From Streptomyces globosus (GTDB lineage: Bacteria; Actinomycetota; Actinomycetes; Streptomycetales; Streptomycetaceae): a DNA stretch of 64,000 nt. Shown piece after piece: positions 40,061 to 49,594 of this stretch (its first letter is position 1; each line of letters starts with the position of its first letter). The notes under the pieces are model-generated. The model was not told the origin of the DNA. It did no database searches and saw only the letters and a list, made by a program, of their open reading frames with translations. Made by a program: the position numbers and the translations under genes. The stretch is from NCBI RefSeq assembly GCF_003325375.1, contig NZ_CP030862.1, forward strand, positions 4,958,501 to 5,022,500. Reading direction: 5' to 3'.

Positions 40061-40690
40061 TCAGGCCTCGTACGGGCGGGCCGGCCAGGGGGCCTGCGCC
40101 GGGCGCAGCGAGTCCGGGCCGCCCTCGGCTGCGAGGGCCGCCTGGAGGGCCAGGACGCCGTTGGCCAGGCCCGGGTTGCCGAGGTCTCCGGCGAGGACGC
40201 CGCGTACGAGGTCGGCGAGCGGTACCCGGGCCACCTCCATGTCGGCCTCCTCCTCCGACGCCTCGAAGCGGTCGCCCTCCGCGTCGGCGAGGCCGCGCGC
40301 GAGGAAGACCCGGACCGCCTCGTCGGAGCCGCCGGGCGAGGCGAAGAAGTCGACGAGCACGCGCCAGTCCTCGGCCTTGACGTGCGCCTCCTCGTACAGC
40401 TCGCGCTGCGCGGCGTGCAGCGGGTTCTCGCCGGGCACGTCGAGCAGGCCGGCCGGGAGCTCCCACAGCCGGTGCCGCACGGGGTGGCGGTACTGCCTCA
40501 GCACCAGGACGCGCCCCTGCTCGTCGTAGGCGAGGACGCACACGGAGCCGGGGTGGGCCTGGTAGTCGCGGGTGGCGGCGGAGCCGTCGGGCATGCGGAC
40601 CTCGTCGGTGACGACCGCCGTCTTCTTCCCCTGGAAGGGGCGCCGGCTCGACAGCGTCTCCCACGACTCGGCCGTGTCCTTGATGATCAT
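40061..40690 (-). CDS. Nudix hydrolase, ADP-ribose pyrophosphatase type
   Basis: A 209-residue hydrolase likely to split ADP-ribose to AMP and ribose 5-phosphate. It has VLVLRQYRHPVRHRLWELPAGLLD and the Nudix box from Gly81 to Val104; the box has one extra residue before Glu88 and His103 replaces the usual Gly in REL-YEEAHV. ATG at 40690 begins only 23 bp after a large palindrome that follows pyrG. The pyrG-Nudix neighbourhood is the same as M. tuberculosis Rv1699-Rv1700. Confidence 0.9.
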   Translation of the reverse strand: MIIKDTAESWETLSSRRPFQGKKTAVVTDEVRMPDGSAATRDYQAHPGSVCVLAYDEQGRVLVLRQYRHPVRHRLWELPAGLLDVPGENPLHAAQRELYEEAHVKAEDWRVLVDFFASPGGSDEAVRVFLARGLADAEGDRFEASEEEADMEVARVPLADLVRGVLAGDLGNPGLANGVLALQAALAAEGGPDSLRPAQAPWPARPYEA

Positions 40691-40713
40691 TCCCCGAAAC
40701 CCTCCGCACATGT

Positions 40714-40749
40714 GACAGCCGGGGCACGGACGTCCGTGCCCCGGCTGTC
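40714..40749 (-). terminator. 36-bp perfect palindrome after pyrG
   Basis: Two 18-base arms meet without a loop, 24 bp after the pyrG stop. No T tract. It leaves no room for a promoter of the next gene in the remaining 23 bp. Confidence 0.65.
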
Positions 40750-40773
40750 TACCGTATGCCCTCGCTCAGGCCG

Positions 40774-42420
<1,647 letters not shown>

Positions 42421-42901
42421 CGCCAAGAGGGGGCTCCCGTGGTCGCGAAGTGAGGTGCGTCCGGCGCCGGCCACCGTCGAACCGGAAGGTCTCAGGGGGC
42501 GCCGAAGCTGCGGTTTCGGGGTGCCTGATTCGCACAGGCAGACCACCGGTCCACGGGGTACCAGCCTATCAGCGCCCGGCGCGCTCCGCCTCCGGGCACG
42601 CCCCGCCACGGCCGCCCCACGCTGCGCGACGGGCCGCCCGCTGAGCCGGTCGGGCGGCATCCGCGCCGGTCACCCGTTCGGCCGAGCGGCATTCCCCCGA
42701 GACTTCAGGGGATCACTAGGCTGCCGTCATATCCTGCTCGGATATCGCTCCACATCGCCGCCGAGCAGTCCGGCAGACGGCGTAACCCGGCCGCATCCGG
42801 AATCATGAGCTCAGTGCGGGGATCCACACACGGAAGACCGCGCAACCGCGCAATGCAAGCGCCCTTCGGGGCGGACGTGGCCGTTCGACTGGAGAGGCAT
42901 C
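42421..42901. other. Divergent intergenic region pyrG / GH15
   Basis: 480 bp with no gene. TAGGCT elements occur on both strands (minus near 42567-42572, plus near 42717-42722) and could be -10 boxes for the two divergent genes, but no matching -35 is seen. Confidence 0.35.
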
Positions 42902-44707
42902 GTGTCCGGGCGCATCGAGGATTACGCACTGATCGGAGACACGCAGACCGCCGCACTGGTCTGCCGGGACGGATCGGTGGACTGGCTGTGCCTTCCCCGC
43001 TTCGACTCCCACGCCGTCTTCGCGAGCCTTCTCGGAACGGAGGACCACGGATTCTGGCGGATCGGCCCGGCCGGCCAGGCCGGAGCCGCGGCCCCGTACG
43101 CCGACCGCCGCCGCTACCAGGGCGACTCGCTGGTGCTGGAGTCCGAGTGGGACACCCCGCGCGGCACCGTCAGGGTGATCGACTTCATGCCGCCGCGCGA
43201 GGACCACGCCCCCCAGCTGGTCCGCATCGTGGAGGGCGTCAGCGGGCGGGTGCCCATGCGGTCCTCGCTGCGCATGCGGTTCAGCTACGGGCGGGTCGTG
43301 CCCTGGGTCCACAAGGTGGACCAGCGCACCGTGGCCGTCGCCGGCCCCGACTCGGTGTGGCTGGACACCGACGCGCAGACCTACGGCAAGGACCTGACGA
43401 CGTACTCCGACTTCACCGTCGGCCCCGGCGACCGGGTGGCCTTCTGCATCAGCTGGGCGCCCTCGCACCGCGCCGCGCCCGAGGTCCCCGACGCGGCGGC
43501 CGCGCTGGCGGCGACCACCGCGTTCTGGCGCGAGTGGGTCGACCACTGCACGTACCACGGCCCCTACCGCGAGGCGGTCGTCCGCTCCCTGATCACGCTC
43601 AAGGCCCTCACGTACGGGCCGACCGGCGGGATCGTCGCCGCCCCGACCACCTCCCTGCCGGAGGAGATCGGCGGCGTGCGGAACTGGGACTACCGCTACA
43701 CCTGGCTGCGCGACGCCGCCATCACCCTCTCCTCGCTGCTGCGCACCGGCTACCGCGAGGAGGCCCAGGCGTGGCGCGAGTGGCTGCTGCGGGCCGTCGC
43801 CGGCGACCCGGAGAACCTGCAGATCATGTACGGGATCGCCGGCGAGCGGGAGCTCGGCGAGACCGAGCTGGACTGGCTCCCCGGCTACGAGGGCTCCCGC
43901 CCCGTCCGTGTCGGCAACGGCGCAGCCCACCAGCTCCAGCTGGACGTCTACGGCGAGGTCACCGAGGCCCTGCACCTCGGCCACATGACGGGCCTGGCCC
44001 GCAACGACTACGCCTCGGTGCTCCAGCTGAAGCTGATCAAGTACCTGGAGCAGCACTGGGACCAGCCCGACGAGGGCATCTGGGAGGTCCGCGGCCCGCG
44101 GCGGCACTTCGTCCACTCCAAGGTGATGGCCTGGGTGGCGGTGGACCGGACGATCAAGCTGATCGAGAGCGGCGACGCGGACGGCCCGCTGGAGCGGTGG
44201 CGCGAGCTGCGCGACGAGATCCACCAGGACGTCTGCGAGAAGGGCTACGACAAGGAGCGCAACACCTTCACGCAGTCCTACGGGTCCAAGGAGCTGGACG
44301 CCTCGCTGCTGCTGATCCCGCAGATGGGCTTCCTGCCGCCGGACGACAAGCGGGTCATCGGCACCATCGAGGCGATCCAGCGCGAGCTGTCCACGCCCGA
44401 CGGGTTCATCCTGCGCTACCCGACCGCGGGCGAGGAGGCGGGCGTGGACGGGCTGGAGGGCGACGAGGGCGCCTTCCTGGCCTGCTCGTTCTGGATGGCC
44501 GACGACCTGGCGATGATCGGCCGGGTCGACGAGGCCCGCCACCTCTTCGAGAAGCTGCTCGCCCTGCGCAACGACCTGGGCCTGCTGGCGGAGGAGTGGG
44601 ACCCGCGCCTCCAGCGGCAGGTGGGCAACTTCCCGCAGGCGTTCAGCCACGTCCCCCTGATCGACACCGCGCTGCGGCTGACCGCGAGCGGCGCGTACGG
44701 GGGCTGA
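42902..44707 (+). CDS. Glycoside hydrolase family 15 protein
   Basis: A 601-residue (alpha/alpha)6-barrel enzyme. It has IEDYALIGDTQTAALVCRDGSVDWLCLPRFDS at the start, RNWDYRYTWLRDAAITL in the middle, a WEVRGP segment with the general acid and LLAEEWDP with the general base, followed by GNFPQAFSHVPLI. GH15 members in actinobacteria include glucoamylases and trehalases; there is no signal peptide, so an intracellular role such as trehalose or glucan turnover is likely. GTG at 42902 has GGAGAGG upstream. Confidence 0.9.
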   Translation: MSGRIEDYALIGDTQTAALVCRDGSVDWLCLPRFDSHAVFASLLGTEDHGFWRIGPAGQAGAAAPYADRRRYQGDSLVLESEWDTPRGTVRVIDFMPPREDHAPQLVRIVEGVSGRVPMRSSLRMRFSYGRVVPWVHKVDQRTVAVAGPDSVWLDTDAQTYGKDLTTYSDFTVGPGDRVAFCISWAPSHRAAPEVPDAAAALAATTAFWREWVDHCTYHGPYREAVVRSLITLKALTYGPTGGIVAAPTTSLPEEIGGVRNWDYRYTWLRDAAITLSSLLRTGYREEAQAWREWLLRAVAGDPENLQIMYGIAGERELGETELDWLPGYEGSRPVRVGNGAAHQLQLDVYGEVTEALHLGHMTGLARNDYASVLQLKLIKYLEQHWDQPDEGIWEVRGPRRHFVHSKVMAWVAVDRTIKLIESGDADGPLERWRELRDEIHQDVCEKGYDKERNTFTQSYGSKELDASLLLIPQMGFLPPDDKRVIGTIEAIQRELSTPDGFILRYPTAGEEAGVDGLEGDEGAFLACSFWMADDLAMIGRVDEARHLFEKLLALRNDLGLLAEEWDPRLQRQVGNFPQAFSHVPLIDTALRLTASGAYGG

Positions 44708-44734
44708 CCGGGACCGCCGGGCGGCGGGCTGCTT

Positions 44735-44760
44735 GCGGCGCGCCGCTTCCGGCGCGCCGC
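44735..44760 (+). terminator. Terminator of the GH15 gene
   Basis: An 11-bp perfect G/C stem (44735-44745 and 44750-44760) with a CTTC tetraloop, 28 bp after the stop codon. Confidence 0.7.
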
Positions 44761-44821
44761 CCGGGTGGGGCCCGCCTACCCTGGAGGGGTCCCTCGACCG
44801 CTCGGGAAGGAGGGGTAGGCG

Positions 44822-46204
44822 ATGGCTCCCCTCTCCAAGGCGGGCAATGCGCTCGCCGCGCTCCGCGAGGACCTCGCCGGCGACGTCTTCGCCCCCGGCG
44901 ATCCGGGCTACGACGACGCCCGGCGCATCTTCAACGCCATGATCGACCGGCGGCCCGCCGTGATCGCCCGCTGCGAGAGCGTCGAGGACGTCGTCACCGC
45001 CGTCCGCTTCGCCCGCGACCTCGACCTGCCCATTGCCGTGCGCGGCGGCGGCCACAGCGTCGCAGGCATGTCCCTGAACGACGGCGGCCTCGTGATCGAC
45101 CTGCGCCTGATGAACGACGTGGCGGTCCACCCGGCGGCCCGGGCCGTCCGCGTCGCCGGCGGTGCCGTCATGGGCGACCTCGACCGGGCCTGCGAGCCGC
45201 ACAAGCTCTCCACGACCGGAGGACGTGTCTCCACCACCGGCGTCGGCGGCTACGTCCTCGGCGGCGGCAGCGGCTGGACCGACCGCAAGTTCGGCCTGGC
45301 CGTCGACAACCTCCTCGGCGCCGAACTCGTCACCGCCGACGGCACCGTCGTGGAGGCGACGGCGGAGGAGAACCCCGAGCTGTTCTGGGCCCTCCACGGC
45401 GGCGGCGGCAACTTCGGCATCGCCACCGCGCTCACCCTGCGCCTGCACGACCTGCCCGCCTTCTCCTTCGCGCTGGTGATGGCGGCGCCCGAGCACGGGC
45501 CCGCGCTGGCCCGCGCCTACCGGGACGTCGTGGAGGAGGGCCCCGACGACCTCGGCGGCGGGTTCATCTACCTGACCGGCCCGCCGGAGGACTTCGTCCC
45601 GCCGCACCTGGCCGGCACCCTCCTCGCCTGCGCGCTCCTGACGTTCACCGGACCCGAGGAGGGCGTCCGCAAGGCGGCCGCACCGCTCCTGGCCGTCCCG
45701 CACGAGGCCGAGCTCATCGCCGAGCTGCCCTACGCGGAGTTCGCGTGCATGCTCGACGACCCGCCCGGCCTGCGGAACTACTGGTCCGCCGAGTACCTGA
45801 CGGGCGCGCCCGACGACATGCTGGACGTCTTCTGCTCCCGCGCCGAGTCCATGCCCGTACCGTCCAACTGCCAGCACGTGCTGTTCCCGCAGGGCGGCGC
45901 GATCGCCGCGGGCCCCCGGCAGTGGCCGGTGCCGTACCGGGACGCCCCCTGGGTCGTGCACCCCTTCGGCGTGTGGGAGGACCCCGCCGACGACGAACGG
46001 GCCATGGCGTGGGTGCGGGGCGTCCGCGCCGACGCCCGGCCCTGGAGCACCGGCGCCGTCTACCTCAACTTCACCGGCGACGAAGGGCCCGAGCGGATCG
46101 TCGCCGGCGTCGGCGCGGAGAACCTGCACCGGCTGCGCACCGTGAAACGGGAGTACGACCCCGACAACGTCTTCCGCTTCAACCACAACATCACCCCCCT
46201 GTAG
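44822..46204 (+). CDS. FAD-linked oxidoreductase with berberine-bridge domain
   Basis: A 460-residue PCMH-type flavoprotein. His78 in VRGGGHSVAG is the covalent FAD attachment; the second attachment cysteine of bicovalent enzymes is missing (TTGVGGYVLGGG). The C-terminal BBE motif is YDPDNVFRFNHNI. Such enzymes oxidise alcohols, sugars or aromatic natural products with oxygen. There is no signal peptide. AAGGAGG lies eight bases before ATG 44822. Substrate unknown; a link to the neighbouring GH15 gene is possible but unproven. Confidence 0.88.
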   Translation: MAPLSKAGNALAALREDLAGDVFAPGDPGYDDARRIFNAMIDRRPAVIARCESVEDVVTAVRFARDLDLPIAVRGGGHSVAGMSLNDGGLVIDLRLMNDVAVHPAARAVRVAGGAVMGDLDRACEPHKLSTTGGRVSTTGVGGYVLGGGSGWTDRKFGLAVDNLLGAELVTADGTVVEATAEENPELFWALHGGGGNFGIATALTLRLHDLPAFSFALVMAAPEHGPALARAYRDVVEEGPDDLGGGFIYLTGPPEDFVPPHLAGTLLACALLTFTGPEEGVRKAAAPLLAVPHEAELIAELPYAEFACMLDDPPGLRNYWSAEYLTGAPDDMLDVFCSRAESMPVPSNCQHVLFPQGGAIAAGPRQWPVPYRDAPWVVHPFGVWEDPADDERAMAWVRGVRADARPWSTGAVYLNFTGDEGPERIVAGVGAENLHRLRTVKREYDPDNVFRFNHNITPL

Positions 46205-46263
46205 CCGGACGGGGACCGTGCCCGCGGACGCCGCCCCGCCTTGGAACGACGCCGGACGCCCGG

Positions 46264-46269
46264 TAGCGT
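46264..46269 (+). promoter_or_regulatory. -10 box of a probable leaderless transcript
   Basis: TAGCGT (TANNNT) ends eight bases before ATG 46278; no ribosome site. Confidence 0.4.
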
Positions 46270-46277
46270 CCCGCGGC

Positions 46278-47897
46278 ATGGACAACCAGGGCGGGATCAC
46301 CGTTCAGCGGGCCCTCGAGCTCCCCGGACTGCGCAGCGGGCTGCCGGAGGTGGTGGCGTGCGCCGACCGCCTGGGCCGCACCGTGCGCTGGGTCCACGCC
46401 GGCGAGGTCCCCAACATCGCGTCGCTCCTCAAGGGCGGGGAGCTGCTCCTGACGACCGGACTCGGGCTCGGCACCCGGCCCGCCGAGCAGCGGGCGTTCG
46501 TACGCCGCCTCGCGGAGCGCGGTATCGCAGCCCTGGTCGTCGAGCTGGGGCCGCGCTTCACCCGGCTGCCCGCGACCCTCGTCGACACGGCGCGGGCAGC
46601 CGGGCTGCCGCTGGTGCAGCTGCACCGCGAAGTGCCGTTCGTGGCGGTCACGGAGGAGGTCCACACCGAGATCGTCAACGGGCACTATGCGCTCCTCCAG
46701 CGGGCCGAGGAGGTGTACGGGCGCTGCACGCAGGCCCTCCTCGGCGGCGGCGGCATCCCGCAAGTGCTGCGCATCCTCGCCGACTTCACGGCGAACCCCG
46801 TGTTCCTGGAGACACCCGACGGGCAACTGCTGTACGGCGCCGGCCCCGTGGCGGGCGAGGCCGCGGCCGACCCGCTCCAGGTATGGGAAGGGCTGCGCGG
46901 CCAGCGGGCCGCCGAGCCGTCGGGCCACGCCGTCGTCGTCGACGTGCCCGGCGGCGGGCCCGGCACCGGCTCCGTCCGGGCGCGGCTCGTCCTGCTCGGG
47001 GTGTCGGCGCCGCTGCTGCCGGTGCACCGGATGGCCGCCGAGCGGACCGCGGGCGTCCTGGCGGTGGTCATGATGCAGGCCCGGCAGGAGGAAGAGCTCG
47101 CGGCACGCGGCCGCGGCGACTTCCTGACCGACCTCGCGGAGGGCCGCATCTCCGCCGAGGACGCCCCCGCGCAGGCCCGGGTGCTCGGGTTCCGGCCCGG
47201 CGACGGGCCGCTGCTGCCGGTGGTGATGCGGCTGTCGGCCGACCTCGGGCCGTCGGGGAACTGGGCCGTGCTGGCCCGGGCCGTCCTGGAGGAGCTGTCG
47301 GCGGTCGGCGTGCCGGTGCTGCTCGGAGTGCGGCCCGTGGAGGGCAGGGTGCCGCTGCTGGTGTCGCTGCGCGCCGAATCCGAGCGGACTGCCGTCGCCG
47401 ACCGGGTCGCGGCCGCGCTGCGCGCCGGCCTGGAACGGGCCGGGCTGGAGCGGGCCGGGGCGCCCGCGGCCGTCGTCGTCGGCGTTGCCGGCGGCTGGGC
47501 GGCCGCCTCGGCCGGGCTGCGGCACGCGGCCGAAACCGCCACCGCCGCCCACGGCCTGCCGGCCCGGCCCTGGTACGACGCCCGCCGGCTCGACATCGAC
47601 CTGCTGCTGTGGCGGCTCCGGGAACATCCCGACCTGGCGGCGTTCGTCGAGCGGGCGATCGGGGCGCTGCGCGCCCACGACGCGGTGGCGCGGCCGGCGC
47701 TGCTGCCGACGTTGGAGACGTACCTGGCCCATGCGGGCCGCAAGGCGGAGACCGCGCGCGAGCTGCACCTGAACCGGCAGACCCTGTACAACCGGCTGGC
47801 CCGCATCGCCGACCTCCTCGGCACCGACCTGGACGACCCGGAAACGGTGCTGTCCCTGAGCCTGGCCCTCCGAGCCCGCCGCCACACGACCCCCTGA
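46278..47897 (+). CDS. PucR-family transcriptional regulator
   Basis: A 539-residue regulator. An N-terminal PucR domain (~8-135: VQRALELPGLRSGLPEVVA, SLLKGGELLLTTGLGLG) is followed by a GGDEF-like/GAF-like middle region and a C-terminal helix-turn-helix (~485-530: LETYLAHAGRKAETARELHLNRQTLYNRLARI). Family members control purine, amino-acid or aromatic catabolism. The target here is unknown; the upstream FAD oxidase gene, 73 bp away in the same direction, is the nearest candidate. Confidence 0.9.
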   Translation: MDNQGGITVQRALELPGLRSGLPEVVACADRLGRTVRWVHAGEVPNIASLLKGGELLLTTGLGLGTRPAEQRAFVRRLAERGIAALVVELGPRFTRLPATLVDTARAAGLPLVQLHREVPFVAVTEEVHTEIVNGHYALLQRAEEVYGRCTQALLGGGGIPQVLRILADFTANPVFLETPDGQLLYGAGPVAGEAAADPLQVWEGLRGQRAAEPSGHAVVVDVPGGGPGTGSVRARLVLLGVSAPLLPVHRMAAERTAGVLAVVMMQARQEEELAARGRGDFLTDLAEGRISAEDAPAQARVLGFRPGDGPLLPVVMRLSADLGPSGNWAVLARAVLEELSAVGVPVLLGVRPVEGRVPLLVSLRAESERTAVADRVAAALRAGLERAGLERAGAPAAVVVGVAGGWAAASAGLRHAAETATAAHGLPARPWYDARRLDIDLLLWRLREHPDLAAFVERAIGALRAHDAVARPALLPTLETYLAHAGRKAETARELHLNRQTLYNRLARIADLLGTDLDDPETVLSLSLALRARRHTTP

Positions 47898-47990
47898 GCC
47901 CGCGCGGGCTGGATTCAGCGGCCCGTCGTCGCCACGTGCCGCGCATGGAGGCCATCTCCTCACCAGCCATCGCGATGACACTGGCCCACT

Positions 47991-48198
47991 CCAGCCCCAG
48001 AGGCACGGGCCCCGCCCCAGCCTCGCCGACAACTGAGGCACAGACCCCGAACCAGCCGCTGGCGATTGTGGCGCAGGCCCCCAACCCGCCCCCGCCGGGC
48101 ATGAGGCGAACGGGGCCCAGCCCAGCGCGCCGACGGCCGAGGCGCACGGGGGTCCCGGTCCAGCCCCGCCGGCGTTTGAGGCGCGGGGTCCGGGGCAG
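47991..48198. repeat. Tandem degenerate ~35-bp intergenic repeats
   Basis: Six diverged copies of a unit like CCAGCCCCGCCGGCGTTTGA followed by a GGCGCGGGGTCC tail start near 47991, 48017, 48052, 48086, 48117 and 48160. The last is nearest to the dispersed repeat common in Streptomyces intergenic DNA. They fill the 330-bp gap between convergent genes 47897/48227. Confidence 0.55.
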
Positions 48199-48226
48199 CG
48201 CCGCCGTGTCGGCTCTGGGGGGAGAG

Positions 48227-49348
48227 TCAGCGGCGGTGGGTGAGTTCGTCGTAGACGGACAGGATCTGGGCCACCGTGTCGTCCTCCGACGGCCAGGTCG
48301 CCGCCTGCGCGCGGCCCGCGTCGGACAGGTCGCGGCGGCGGGCCGGGTCCGCGAGGAGGGCCGCCACGGCTGCGGACAGGGCGTCCGGGTCGCCGTAGGG
48401 GACCAGTACCCCGGCCTCGCCGATCAGTTCGGGTACGCCGCCGACCTCCGTCGCCACCAGCGGCACGCCGGCCCGCAGTGCCTCCTGCGCGAGCAGGGAC
48501 CGCGCCTCCCAGCGGCTGGGCAGTACCGCCACGTCGGCCGCCGCGAGCAGCCGGGCGGCGTCCCGGCGGCGTCCGAGCAGCCGGACGGGCAGGCCTTCGG
48601 CCTCGATGCGCCCGGCGAGCTCGGCCCGCATGGGCCCTTCTCCGGCGATGACGACGAGCGGGGCGGGGTCGAGGCCGCGCCAGGCCCGGGCGGCGTCGAG
48701 CAGGAGGCTGTACCCGCGGTGCGGGACCAGGCTGCCGACGGCGATGACGAGGGGCCGCCCGACCGCGCCGAGCTCCGCCCGGGTCTTGCCGGGGTCGGCG
48801 GCCTCGGCCCGCCCGCCGGGTGCGGCCGGCACGGCGTGCCGGGCGAGCCGTACGTCCCGGGCCCCGCGGGCACGTGCGAGGTCCACCTGGGCCGAGGAGC
48901 TGCCGAGGACCACGGCGGCGGCGCGGGCGACGTGCCGTTCGAGGAGGCGGCCGAGCCGCCCGAGGGAGCCGTCGGCGCCGGGCCCGCCTCCCGCCCAGGT
49001 GACGACGAGCGGTACGCGCCGCCCGCGCAGGGCGAGGAGGGCCCGGGCGGCGGCCCGGACGCCGTGGGCGTGCACCACGTCCGCGCCGGCGCACACGGCG
49101 CGCATGGCGCTCACCGCGTCGGGCGCGAACTGCGCGCCGGCGCCGGTGAAGTCGTACTCCCCTTCCGCTTCGACGGGCGCGCACACGGTGACCCGTACCC
49201 CGCGCGCGGCGAGCCCGGTGGTCAGCGACCGGACGTGCGCGCTGCTGTCCGCGCCGGCGCCGCCGAGGACCTGGACGGTGCGCAGGGGCGGCCGCCCGTA
49301 CGGCTGTGCGGGGGCCGGGGCCGGGACCGGGGCCGGGGAGCTGCTCAC
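48227..49348 (-). CDS. Glycosyltransferase family 4
   Basis: A 373-residue GT-B enzyme. The acceptor half has VHAHGVRAAARALL; the donor half has AVGSLVPHRGYSLLLDA, the nucleotide-sugar segment LLGRRRDAARLLAAADVAVLPSRWEARSLLAQEAL (landmarks LLGRRRDA and SRWEARSLLAQEAL) and PELIGEAGVLV. The conserved E-x7-E is reduced: Glu in WEARSLLAQE is kept. GTG at 49348 has AGGAG 13 bases upstream. Substrate unknown; a role in cell-wall or lipid glycosylation is the default. Confidence 0.85.
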   Translation of the reverse strand: MSSSPAPVPAPAPAQPYGRPPLRTVQVLGGAGADSSAHVRSLTTGLAARGVRVTVCAPVEAEGEYDFTGAGAQFAPDAVSAMRAVCAGADVVHAHGVRAAARALLALRGRRVPLVVTWAGGGPGADGSLGRLGRLLERHVARAAAVVLGSSSAQVDLARARGARDVRLARHAVPAAPGGRAEAADPGKTRAELGAVGRPLVIAVGSLVPHRGYSLLLDAARAWRGLDPAPLVVIAGEGPMRAELAGRIEAEGLPVRLLGRRRDAARLLAAADVAVLPSRWEARSLLAQEALRAGVPLVATEVGGVPELIGEAGVLVPYGDPDALSAAVAALLADPARRRDLSDAGRAQAATWPSEDDTVAQILSVYDELTHRR

Positions 49349-49540
49349 TGGCCGGGGGCTCCTGGGTGAGGGGGCAGAGTCGCCGCCCAGGATGCCAGGG
49401 CGTACGCGCGTTCCGCGTCGATACGGGGTCGGATCCGGTACGAGATACCGTCACGCGCCCCTGAGCGTCACCCACACGGCGTAGTGTCCGTCATCTTCGC
49501 GCCACCCCCGCGCCACCCCGGGGCCGCTCCGGCGCGTGCG

Positions 49541-49585
49541 CGGGGGCGGCCCCGGGGCGCGGCATGCGCGCCGGGGCCGCCCCCG
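49541..49585 (-). terminator. Terminator of recN
   Basis: A 15-bp perfect stem (49541-49555 and 49571-49585) ending 10 bp after the recN stop. Confidence 0.7.
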
Positions 49586-49594
49586 GGTGCTGCG

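Noticed and set aside
42450..42720. A pyrG attenuator of the kind seen in Firmicutes
   Set aside because: There is no run of C residues at a start site followed by a hairpin and T tract.
42803..49475. Very long open frames opposite or in other frames over GH15, the FAD oxidase, PucR and the glycosyltransferase
   Set aside because: They are shadows; the accepted genes have complete family motifs end to end.
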